Source: Lysobacterales bacterium
GTDB taxonomy: Bacteria; Pseudomonadota; Gammaproteobacteria; Xanthomonadales; Rhodanobacteraceae
Length of the DNA: 5,237 nucleotides
Direction of reading: 5' to 3'
Assembly: GCA_013298265.1 (NCBI GenBank)
Contig: JAAFHE010000289.1
Coordinates: 465-5,701 of the forward strand
The first letter of the stretch is position 1. Every line of letters begins with the position of its first letter. Below are positions 1-5,237 of this stretch, piece by piece. The position numbers and the translations under genes are program-made. The notes under the pieces were generated by a model, which saw only the letters and a program-made list of their open reading frames with translations, made no database searches and was not told where the DNA came from.

Positions 1-987
1 CGCGAATGTTGCCACGTCCTCGCCCGGCAGGCCGGCGATCAGGTCGACGTGCAGGTGTGCGTTGCAGTGGTCGCGCAGCCAGGTCAGGTTCGCCGCGGCG
101 CGCGCGTTGTCCTGGCGCCGCGAGATACGCGCCTGCACTTCGGGATCGAAGGTCTGGATGCCGATCTCGAATTGCAGCGTGCCGGCCGGGAAACGCTGGA
201 TCGCGGCCTTGAGCCGTTCCGGCAGATGGTCGGGAATCAGCTCGAAATGCACGAACACCGGATCGTCCGGCGCGGCGTCGAGCTTGGCCAGGAAAAAGTC
301 GAGGATCGCGAGCGAGGTGTCGACTTTGAGATTGAAGGTGCGGTCGACGAACTTGAACTGGCGCGCACCGCGTGCGTACAGGGTTTCGAGTTCGGCGAGA
401 AACGGTTCGAGCGGAAACGGCCAGGCGGTCTTGTCCAGCGCCGACAGGCAGAACTCACACTTGAACGGGCAGCCACGCGAAGCCTCGACGTAGAGATAAC
501 GCTTGCTCACGTCCTCGTCGGTGTATTCGCCATAGGGAATCGCCAGCGCCGGCAGTGGCGGCTGCACGCCGGGAATGATGCGTGCGGCCGGCCGTTCGCC
601 GGCCAGGACCTGCTGGGCGAGCGCGGCGAAGCTGATTTCGCCCCAGCCGGTGATCACGTAGTCGGCAAGTGCAGCGATGCGCTGTGCGTCGGTTTCGTAG
701 CTGACTTCGGGGCCGCCGAGCACGACGACGAGATCCGGCTGCAGCACCTTGAGCTGGGCGACGAGCTTGCTGCTCTCCTCGATATTCCAGATGTATACGC
801 CGAGGCCGAGGATGCCCGGACGCTCGGCCAGGATCTTTTCGGCGATGTCCTCGATCTTCTGGCCGATGATGAATTCGTGGATCGCGCTGCGCTCACGCAG
901 CGCGCCGAGGTTGGCGCGCAGGCAGCGTAGGCCGAGCGAGGCATGCGCATAGCGCGCGTTGAGGGTGGCGAGGATGATGTCGGGCAT
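1..987 (-). CDS. B12-binding-domain radical SAM protein, DUF4080-like (partial, C-terminus off the left edge)
   Basis: The frame is open from an ATG at 985-987 down to base 1, giving 329 codons without a stop. Residues about 1-135 look like a cobalamin-binding Rossmann domain: a first strand (DIILATLNARYAHASLGL) typical of the DUF4080/COG1032 group, GLGVYIW near 61-67, LGGPE at 90-94 and GWGE at 114-117. No DxHxxG cobalamin-ligand motif is visible, which is usual for this radical SAM class. The radical SAM core follows, with the 4Fe-4S motif CPFKCEFC (C173, C177, C180; C173 codon at 469-471), then VDRTFN at 214-219, EIGIQTF at 274-280 and DLIAGLPGED at 315-324. Family members, as I recall them, are about 450-520 residues, so roughly 120-190 residues lie outside. 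The substrate of this subgroup is unknown; the enzyme is expected to be cytosolic and oxygen-sensitive. No clear Shine-Dalgarno precedes the ATG, but the family-like N-terminus supports it. It lies 117 bp downstream of the LPMO gene on the same strand, behind a hairpin. Confidence 0.9.
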   Translation of the reverse strand, partial: MPDIILATLNARYAHASLGLRCLRANLGALRERSAIHEFIIGQKIEDIAEKILAERPGILGLGVYIWNIEESSKLVAQLKVLQPDLVVVLGGPEVSYETDAQRIAALADYVITGWGEISFAALAQQVLAGERPAARIIPGVQPPLPALAIPYGEYTDEDVSKRYLYVEASRGCPFKCEFCLSALDKTAWPFPLEPFLAELETLYARGARQFKFVDRTFNLKVDTSLAILDFFLAKLDAAPDDPVFVHFELIPDHLPERLKAAIQRFPAGTLQFEIGIQTFDPEVQARISRRQDNARAAANLTWLRDHCNAHLHVDLIAGLPGEDVATFA

Positions 988-1064
988 GGGCGGAAGTATG
1001 CGCGAGGCGGTCGCCCGCGCGAAGGTCGCGCACCGTGCCGGATATGCGTCGCTGCGCCCGCGCA

Positions 1065-1094
1065 ATCCGTTGCGGCACGAGCGCCGCAACGGAT
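1065..1094 (-). terminator. Perfect 12-bp-stem hairpin after the LPMO gene, probable terminator
   Basis: The arms ATCCGTTGCGGC (1065-1076) and GCCGCAACGGAT (1083-1094) are perfectly complementary around a 6-nt loop. The hairpin begins 10 nt past the LPMO stop codon on the minus strand, where a terminator is expected. The DNA beyond it on that strand (TGCGCGGG) has no T run, so it is not a canonical intrinsic terminator. It may act with Rho, stabilise the mRNA 3' end, or allow some read-through into the radical SAM gene. Confidence 0.55.
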
Positions 1095-1104
1095 CGTCTT
1101 CGCG

Positions 1105-2556
1105 CTACAGCCGCGTCCAGGCGTCCTGCCAGTTCGTGCCGGTTCCCGGCGCGTAGTGGAACGCGCTGTTCACGTTGCACCAGCCGCCTTCCGGATTCGG
1201 GCGGCAGCGGTAGCGGTTGCCGTCGCTGCCGAGCACGATGGTCTGGCCCGGCACATAGTTGCCGATGCCGGCCGGATAGGCGTAGTCGTAGTTGCCGCCG
1301 GTGCCGGGCTTCTTGTGCGCGATCGTCACGGTCGTGCTGTGGCTGGCCGTGCCATCGCTGACGCTGAGGCGCACGACGACGTTCTGGTCCTGCGCCGGTG
1401 ACGTGAGGTTCAGCGTGGTCTGCACGCCGCTTGGACTGCTCAGGGTCGCACCGCTGCCGGATACCACGCTCCACTGGTAGGTCAGGGCCTGGCCTTCCGG
1501 ATCGCTGGAGCCGCTGCCCGACAGTGTCACGCTGCCCGCGCCGGTCAGCGTGGTCACGCTGGCGGCGATGGCCGCAACCGGCGGCTGGTTGGTGTTCGGC
1601 AGGCGGATGTCGACCTGGTGGTTGAGGTTCTGGCTGGTCAGCGTGTAGACGCGGTTTGCGCTCGCGCTTTGCTGCGGCACGATCGTGCCGCCGTTGCCGA
1701 GTAGACCTATGCGCGCATTCGTGGCCTGCGCGTTCACCGCGAGGGCGAAGCGGTAGGGCCATTCGCTGGTGGCACCCTGGCCGGCGGCGACGGTGAACGG
1801 AATGGATTCGACGTCGTTGCCGGTGCTGTTGAACACGCGCAGCGTCACGACCGTGCCGGCGGGCAGGGCATTCTGCGCGACCAGTGCGCCTTCGTCGGTC
1901 CAGGTCGGGTTCGGTGCCCCGCCGAACTCCACATCGGTACAGGTATAAAACGCCTCGGTGCTGTCGGAGCGCTGCCAGGTCGTGTAGATCGTGTGCTTGC
2001 CGGTCAGCGCCGGCAGCGCGCAGCGGAAACGGTAGTTTCCGTTGTCCAGCGGCACCGAGCCGAAGCGGCAGAACTCGAACAGGTCCGCCCAGCGCAATGG
2101 CTGGGTCGGCGACCAGCCGGAGCGGGTCACGTAGAACACCCAGTCGCGGCTCGCATGCGGCGCGGTCGCGCGGAACACGAACTCGAACGTGCCGTCGCTG
2201 CCGTTCGCGATCGGTGTCGAGAACCAGTCGCTGCGCGCGAGATCGAGACCGCGGAAGGTGGGATTGTTGCCGCTGCAGAGTTTGCCGTCGGGCACGACCG
2301 CCTGGTGATTGCCGTTGGCGTTGGCCTGGTTGACGCCGGTCCAGTCGTAGAAGGCCTGGCTACCGCCGACCTCCTTGGCCGCGCGGCAGGCGGGATCGGT
2401 GGGGTTTTCGGGATTGCTCTGGAAGCAGTGGTAGATGCGGCTTTCGGGTACGACCATCGAGCCATGGGCATGGCTGCGCAGCGGCAGCAACCCGGCGGCG
2501 AGGACGAACAGTCCGGGAACGAACAGGGAACGATGCAGAACGAGCGGATGGGACAC
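1105..2556 (-). CDS. Secreted AA10 lytic polysaccharide monooxygenase with GbpA2-like, PKD-like and CBM73-like modules
   Basis: This 483-residue protein has a signal peptide of about 30 residues (hydrophobic core 11-26, ending RSHA). Cleavage would expose H31 as the mature N-terminus, as the copper histidine brace of AA10 enzymes requires. H134 in TAPHASRDWVFYVT is the second brace histidine, and F203 in EAFYTCTDVEF is the likely axial residue. The AA10 domain spans about 31-213. Its long loop (SRIYHC, DPAC, VVPDGKLCSG, ARSDW) resembles the larger AA10 enzymes active on cellulose and/or chitin. Residues about 218-320 resemble GbpA domain 2 (LPAGTVVTLRVFNSTG, SEWPYRFALAVN). Residues 324-412 form a PKD/Ig-like domain (SSDPEGQALTYQWS). 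Residues about 422-483 resemble CBM73 (GGWCN, YAPGTGTNWQDAW, C451/C460), which favours chitin as substrate. The start is GTG, with AGGAGG 9 nt upstream. The enzyme would oxidatively cleave crystalline polysaccharide outside the cell, probably after Sec export and type II secretion. It is not tightly linked to the upstream protease: a terminator and 340 bp separate them. Confidence 0.93.
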   Translation of the reverse strand: MSHPLVLHRSLFVPGLFVLAAGLLPLRSHAHGSMVVPESRIYHCFQSNPENPTDPACRAAKEVGGSQAFYDWTGVNQANANGNHQAVVPDGKLCSGNNPTFRGLDLARSDWFSTPIANGSDGTFEFVFRATAPHASRDWVFYVTRSGWSPTQPLRWADLFEFCRFGSVPLDNGNYRFRCALPALTGKHTIYTTWQRSDSTEAFYTCTDVEFGGAPNPTWTDEGALVAQNALPAGTVVTLRVFNSTGNDVESIPFTVAAGQGATSEWPYRFALAVNAQATNARIGLLGNGGTIVPQQSASANRVYTLTSQNLNHQVDIRLPNTNQPPVAAIAASVTTLTGAGSVTLSGSGSSDPEGQALTYQWSVVSGSGATLSSPSGVQTTLNLTSPAQDQNVVVRLSVSDGTASHSTTVTIAHKKPGTGGNYDYAYPAGIGNYVPGQTIVLGSDGNRYRCRPNPEGGWCNVNSAFHYAPGTGTNWQDAWTRL

Positions 2557-2562
2557 GGTCGG

Positions 2563-2571
2563 TTTCCTCCT
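2563..2571 (-). promoter_or_regulatory. Strong Shine-Dalgarno for the LPMO gene, fixing its GTG start
   Basis: Read on the minus strand this is AGGAGGAAA, a near-perfect anti-16S match. Its AGGAGG core ends 9 nt before the GTG at 2554-2556. No in-frame ATG fits the signal peptide as well, so this site decides in favour of the GTG start. Confidence 0.85.
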
Positions 2572-2890
2572 GGGATGAAGACACGCGACGCCGTGCCGGA
2601 ACGGATCAGGGAATCCGCTGGGCGTGATGGCGGCGCAGAATCCGCTGCCCGGAGGTGGATAGGCAGTCGGTTGACGTTGCGCGCAAGGCGCGCAGGAGGG
2701 CGGACCCGCTGCGTGCAGCGCAGCCCGCGGTACGGCTCGTTGTGGTTGTCGACTGCGATTGACTTTGCAGCCGGTGGATTATGGCCGCGTCGTCACCGCC
2801 TGCTGTGAACTAGTCTGCATATGCGGCGATTTCCGCAGACGCTACCTTATTGATGCACGGGTCATCGCGCAACGGAATATGCGCGGAAAG
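2572..2890. other. Intergenic leader/promoter region of the LPMO gene
   Basis: This region separates the protease terminator from the LPMO ribosome binding site and contains no convincing gene. Because the protease transcript should end at 2893-2918, the LPMO promoter should lie here on the minus strand. The only candidate I see is a CATAAT -10-like hexamer at 2778-2783, with TTCACA 20 nt upstream, which is too far for a standard sigma-70 spacing. Several short dyads are present: 7-bp arms at 2678-2684/2688-2694, 6-bp arms at 2708-2713/2719-2724, and a bulged hairpin at 2813-2840. A 10-bp direct repeat, GAATCCGCTG, occurs at 2611-2620 and 2638-2647. Reading frames crossing the region show no recognisable protein or ribosome binding site. 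Confidence 0.5.
2813..2840. repeat. Bulged inverted repeat in the LPMO upstream region
   Basis: GTCT (2813-2816) can pair with AGAC (2837-2840), and GCGG (2823-2826) with CCGC (2833-2836), leaving a 6-nt bulge (GCATAT) and a 6-nt loop (CGATTT). Alternatively GTCTGC (2813-2818) pairs directly with GCAGAC (2835-2840). It could be an operator or a transcript structure; the function is unknown. Confidence 0.3.
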
Positions 2891-2892
2891 AA

Positions 2893-2918
2893 CCGGCCGG
2901 TCCGAGCGGACCGGCCGG
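2893..2918 (-). terminator. Intrinsic terminator of the protease gene
   Basis: A perfect 12-bp inverted repeat, CCGGCCGGTCCG (2893-2904) and CGGACCGGCCGG (2907-2918), has only 2 nt between the arms, giving an effective 11-bp stem with a 4-nt loop. On the minus strand it starts 8 nt after the protease TAA and is followed by TTCTTTCC. A GC-rich stem plus a short U-rich tract at this position makes a good Rho-independent terminator. It implies that the protease and the LPMO are transcribed separately. Confidence 0.8.
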
Positions 2919-2926
2919 CTTGCAGC

Positions 2927-4318
2927 TTACGGCGTCAGATAGCTGCTGAAGCTCGAATACACGTCGGAGAAGCGCGAGTAGTAGTCCGGGTCCGTCGGCG
3001 CCGAGCAATACGAGGTGCCGCCGTACAGGCCGCCGCGTAGCTGGTAGTTGCCGCCGCTGACGGTGAACAGGCCCGAGCCTGACGAGCCGCCTTCGGTCAC
3101 GCCGGTGGACCAGCGCACGCGGTAGAACGGACCCTTGCCGTCGATGCTGCCCGACAGCTGCGTCACTGTGCCGAGCGAATACTTCTTCACGTCGCCGGCC
3201 GGATGGTGGATGCCTTCGATCGCGGTATTCGTGGCGGCGATGGCCGAACTGCTCCAGCCCGCATAGACCGCGCCGGCCGGCGGGGCGGTCTTGAGCTCAA
3301 GCAGCGCGGTGTCGCGTGCGCTGTTGTTGTGGCGCAGGTAAGCACCGCCGGTCAGCGTGCGCGCGGACGAGCTCACCGTCGAGCCGTCGCAGGTCGTCAC
3401 CTGGTAGAACCAGTAGGTCTGCAGCGTATTGGCGACCGACTGCGTGCTGATGCAGTGATTGGCGGTCCAGAACGTGCGCTTCTTCGGCGAGAAGCCGTTG
3501 TTGAGCAGTGTGCCGGTGCACAGATAGCTGCTGCTGCCCTTGGTGAAGACCATGCGTGCGACCGCGTTGGCCGTGCTGGCGAAGCCCGACGGCGGACTCG
3601 TGCGGCAGACGATGTCGCGTTCGCAGTAGTCGCTCTCGCCGACCTTCAGGCCGATGGCTGCGTCGGTGGATGCCGGGTTCACGTCGAAATGGGACAGTTG
3701 CGGAATGCGCAGCGTCAGTGCCTGCGCGCGCGAGCCCGGGGCGAGCACGATTTCGATCGTCAGGGCCTGACCCTGCACGACCGGTGACCAGTTCGCCTCC
3801 CCGGCAATCAGGTCGCTGCCCGCGACGGCGAAGGTCTGGCCGTCGTCGCCGCGGAAGCGCAGCGTCATGTCATGGATATTGATGCGCGCGCCGTTGGCCG
3901 GTGCGACGAATTCCAGTGCGGCGCGCAGGGCGACAGCACCGTCGGATTGCACGCGTAGCTGCGCACCCTGGGCGCCACCGGCCAGCGGCTGCCATTGCAG
4001 CTTGTCCAGCGCGATCGCGGCATTCGCGGTCTCACGGCCGAACGCGACTTCGAGCGGCTCACCGCGCCGGTCCTGGTTGCGCCGGCGTTCGGCGAGCAGG
4101 CGCAGGTCGTCGGTATCTGGCGCACCGAGTGCCGCGACGACGAGCGGATTGGCGAGGGTCTGGAACTGGGCGCCGCCGGTGGCCTCAGGACTGGCCTCGA
4201 CAGTGACGGTCTCGGAATTCATTTCTTTGGCGAACTTGTCGCTCTGGGCCATGGCGGGCGCGACCGACAGCGACAGCAGCGCGGAAACGGCGAGCGCAAG
4301 ACGATGTGTGCGGATCAT
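2927..4318 (-). CDS. Secreted trypsin-fold serine endopeptidase, lysyl endopeptidase (Lys-C / Achromobacter protease I)-like preproenzyme
   Basis: This 463-residue preproprotein has a signal peptide at 1-24 (ending PAMA|Q), a beta-rich propeptide at about 25-225, and a catalytic domain of about 238 residues. The triad is H288 (TANHC), D336 (ARDTALLEL) and S413 (TEGGSSGSG). Six cysteines (C232, C238, C267, C289, C310, C438) match in order and spacing the three disulfides I recall from Achromobacter protease I (6-216, 12-80, 36-58). K225 sits immediately before VGESDYC, where the Achromobacter enzyme cleaves itself after Lys. D445 (PDYYSRF) aligns with the S1 aspartate, D225, that gives Lys specificity. 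Y432 stands where that enzyme has H210, and its W169 appears to be replaced by about G390. The protein ends 25 residues after Y438-region C438, so there is no C-terminal prodomain or PPC domain. The ATG at 4316-4318 is chosen because GGGAGGT lies 10 nt upstream; a longer reading frame has no such site, and an ATG at 4325-4327 would be only 1-2 nt from it. Lys specificity is inferred; plain glutamyl- or trypsin-like use is less likely. Confidence 0.92.
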   Translation of the reverse strand: MIRTHRLALAVSALLSLSVAPAMAQSDKFAKEMNSETVTVEASPEATGGAQFQTLANPLVVAALGAPDTDDLRLLAERRRNQDRRGEPLEVAFGRETANAAIALDKLQWQPLAGGAQGAQLRVQSDGAVALRAALEFVAPANGARINIHDMTLRFRGDDGQTFAVAGSDLIAGEANWSPVVQGQALTIEIVLAPGSRAQALTLRIPQLSHFDVNPASTDAAIGLKVGESDYCERDIVCRTSPPSGFASTANAVARMVFTKGSSSYLCTGTLLNNGFSPKKRTFWTANHCISTQSVANTLQTYWFYQVTTCDGSTVSSSARTLTGGAYLRHNNSARDTALLELKTAPPAGAVYAGWSSSAIAATNTAIEGIHHPAGDVKKYSLGTVTQLSGSIDGKGPFYRVRWSTGVTEGGSSGSGLFTVSGGNYQLRGGLYGGTSYCSAPTDPDYYSRFSDVYSSFSSYLTP

Positions 4319-4327
4319 GTACGGCAT

Positions 4328-4334
4328 ACCTCCC
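4328..4334 (-). promoter_or_regulatory. Shine-Dalgarno of the protease gene, deciding its start
   Basis: GGGAGGT on the minus strand places its GGAGG core 10 nt before the ATG at 4316-4318 and directly against an alternative in-frame ATG at 4325-4327. The spacing supports the downstream ATG, whose product begins MIRTHRLALAVSALLSLS, a textbook signal peptide. Confidence 0.75.
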
Positions 4335-4423
4335 GATGAATGGACGGACCCCCCGATCCGTGCCCGGCGAAGGCCAAGGGCCGCGTCACTGTACGCAGCC
4401 GTGTCCATGACGCACGCGGCAAT

Positions 4424-4440
4424 GCAGCATGTCGTGCTGC
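4424..4440. repeat. Short inverted repeat upstream of the protease gene
   Basis: GCAGCA (4424-4429) and TGCTGC (4435-4440) are inverted around 5 nt, about 105 bp upstream of the protease ATG. It has the geometry of a small operator half-site pair, but six matched bases are easily found by chance in GC-rich DNA. Confidence 0.25.
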
Positions 4441-4555
4441 GGAACCGCGGGAGTGCAGGGACGGCAGGTGGACCAACCTGTCCGCCGGGAAAAAGGTGCC
4501 ACGGGTGGCTTGCCGCCGCAGCGGTCTTTAGCCTGCTATGCGGCGCACGGCAGGC

Positions 4556-4571
4556 AGCCGGTCGACCGGCT
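4556..4571. repeat. Perfect 16-bp palindrome in the divergent promoter region
   Basis: AGCCGGTCGACCGGCT is identical on both strands and has no central spacer. It lies about 240 bp upstream of the protease start and about 165 bp upstream of the proposed sigma-factor start. With no loop it is a poor RNA hairpin, so a binding site for a dimeric regulator is the more natural reading. No binding protein can be named from the sequence. Confidence 0.4.
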
Positions 4572-4736
4572 CGGCAGCGAACAGGGCGCGGCGAGGGGGC
4601 ACGCCGGCCACCGGCACGGGTCCGGCGTGGCAGAGTCTTGGGTGTGCTGCAGGACAAGGCATCTTCCAGCGGGCGCAGTACTATTCACGGTTTGGCCGGC
4701 GGTGCGTTGCTGCCGGTCCCTGATGCGAAAACCACC

Positions 4737-5237
4737 GTGCCCGCCGACCCCACCACCACCGAGATCAACGACTGGCTACAGCGCTGGCAGGGCGGCGACC
4801 GCGAAGCCGAGCAACGCCTGATCGCCGCGCTCTATCCGGCCCTCAAGGCCATCGCCCAGCGTTCGCTGCGGCCGCTGTCGCACCAGCTATCGCTGCGGGC
4901 CACGGACCTGACGCACGAAGCCTACCTGCGACTGGCCGGGCAGCGGGCGGACTGGCAGGGGCGCGCGCATTTCCTAGGCATCGCTGCACGCGTGACGCGA
5001 CGTGTGGTGATCGACCTGGTGCGCGAACGCCAGGCCGAGAAACGGGGTGCCGGCGTGCGTGTCGTCAGCCTGGAAATCGATCCGGACCAGGATGCCGACG
5101 CGCCGGCCGAAAGCAGCCCCATCGACTGGCTGCAGCTGGAACAGGCACTGCAGCAGCTGGAGGGACGCGATCCCATCGCCGGGCGCGTGGTCGAGCTACG
5201 CTACTTTGGTGGGCTCAACAATGACGAAGTCGCGACG
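4737..5237 (+). CDS. ECF-family RNA polymerase sigma factor, TIGR02999 / Sigma70_ECF-like (partial, C-terminus off the right edge)
   Basis: The frame is open from GTG at 4737-4739 to the window end, giving 167 codons. Region 2 covers about residues 9-103: EINDWLQRWQGGDREAEQRL, then ATDLTHEAYLRL at 55-66 and GRAHFLGIAARVTRRVVIDL at 75-94, followed by VRERQAEKRG. A variable acidic linker (EIDPDQDADAPAESS) leads into the start of region 4, with LEQALQQLEGRDP and ARVVELRYF-like GRVVELRYFGGLNNDEVA at 149-166. This pattern fits the TIGR02999 group, about 180-190 residues long, so only the DNA-recognition helix and tail of region 4 are missing. The protein would redirect RNA polymerase to specific promoters. 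No anti-sigma gene is visible; in related bacteria such sigma genes are often followed by a Ser/Thr kinase gene, which cannot be checked here. The start is uncertain: there is no clear ribosome binding site, and the same frame has a GTG at 4644-4646 and TTG codons upstream. The 4737 GTG gives the usual family N-terminus length. Confidence 0.88.
   Translation, partial: MPADPTTTEINDWLQRWQGGDREAEQRLIAALYPALKAIAQRSLRPLSHQLSLRATDLTHEAYLRLAGQRADWQGRAHFLGIAARVTRRVVIDLVRERQAEKRGAGVRVVSLEIDPDQDADAPAESSPIDWLQLEQALQQLEGRDPIAGRVVELRYFGGLNNDEVAT

Larger units (their letters stand above)
4335..4736. other. Divergent intergenic region between the protease and the ECF sigma factor
   Basis: About 400 bp separate the two divergent starts and must hold both promoters unless one transcript has a long leader. 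I see no gene here. On the plus strand a TACTAT -10-like hexamer occurs at 4679-4684 without a matching -35. On the minus strand TACAGT at 4389-4394 is similarly isolated. Inverted repeats are a perfect 16-bp palindrome at 4556-4571, GCAGCA-N5-TGCTGC at 4424-4440, CAGGT-N6-ACCTG at 4465-4480, and CACGCCGG-N14-CCGGCGTG at 4600-4629. The sigma frame stays open well upstream of its chosen start, so its true N-terminus could lie inside this region. Confidence 0.5.

Noticed and set aside
49..930. Long plus-strand open frame of 293 codons
   Set aside because: It lies antisense to the radical SAM gene, whose cluster motif and conserved blocks are unmistakable. The antisense product has no recognisable domain; long antisense frames are expected in GC-rich DNA.
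893..1762. Minus-strand open frame of 289 codons
   Set aside because: It overlaps the LPMO in another frame. Its Arg/Pro/His-rich product is typical of a shifted GC-rich coding frame, and it has no ribosome binding site.
1993..2808. Plus-strand open frame of 271 codons
   Set aside because: It is antisense to the AA10 domain and its signal peptide and runs on into non-coding DNA. No domain or start signal supports it.
3203..3787. Plus-strand open frame of 194 codons
   Set aside because: It is antisense to the protease catalytic and pro-regions, with a low-complexity composition and no recognisable motif.
4600..4629. Inverted repeat CACGCCGG / CCGGCGTG as a terminator
   Set aside because: The loop is 14 nt, there is no T run on either strand, and no gene ends nearby. 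It is listed only as a dyad within the intergenic region.
4319..4657. N-terminal extension of the protease frame by 113 codons
   Set aside because: The extension is Arg/Pro/Ala-rich and lacks a ribosome binding site at its first ATG. The ATG at 4318 has a good Shine-Dalgarno and begins a clear signal peptide.
4724..4821. ATG at 4722-4724 as the sigma-factor start
   Set aside because: That ATG is in a different frame from the sigma-factor motifs and encodes a Pro-rich peptide that ends at about 4821.

Overview
This 5.2-kb, strongly GC-rich window carries four protein-coding genes. Two are complete and two run off the window edges. GC-rich codon use, a Lys-C-type secreted protease, a multidomain chitin-type LPMO and a TIGR02999-like ECF sigma factor together suggest a gammaproteobacterium of the Lysobacterales/Xanthomonadales kind (Lysobacter, Rhodanobacter, Dokdonella and relatives). 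That placement is inferred from gene content and style only; no rRNA or other phylogenetic marker is present.

Layout from left to right: (1) minus strand, 987 to beyond base 1: the N-terminal 329 codons of a B12-binding-domain radical SAM protein (DUF4080-like), with its C-terminus outside the window. (2) A 117-bp gap with a perfect 12-bp-stem hairpin just past the stop of the next gene. (3) Minus strand, 2556-1105: a secreted AA10 lytic polysaccharide monooxygenase with appended GbpA-domain-2-like, PKD-like and CBM73-like modules. (4) A 370-bp gap containing the LPMO leader or promoter region and, at its right end, a strong intrinsic terminator for the protease gene. (5) Minus strand, 4318-2927: a preproprotease resembling lysyl endopeptidase (Achromobacter protease I), with a visible catalytic triad, six matching cysteines and a Lys at the expected maturation site. 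(6) A 418-bp divergent intergenic region with a perfect 16-bp palindrome. (7) Plus strand, 4737 to beyond 5237: the first 167 codons of an ECF sigma factor.

How they may work together: the protease and the LPMO are both exported, disulfide-rich enzymes suited to attacking protein- and chitin-rich material such as arthropod cuticle or fungal wall. The terminator between them suggests separate transcripts. The sigma factor is divergent from the protease, so the shared 418-bp region is the natural place to look for coordinated control, but nothing in the sequence proves it. The radical SAM gene looks functionally unrelated. I found no mobile element, CRISPR array, RNA gene or phage signature. 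The most interesting points are the substrate-pocket differences in the Lys-C-like protease, the LPMO module order, and the palindrome in the divergent region.
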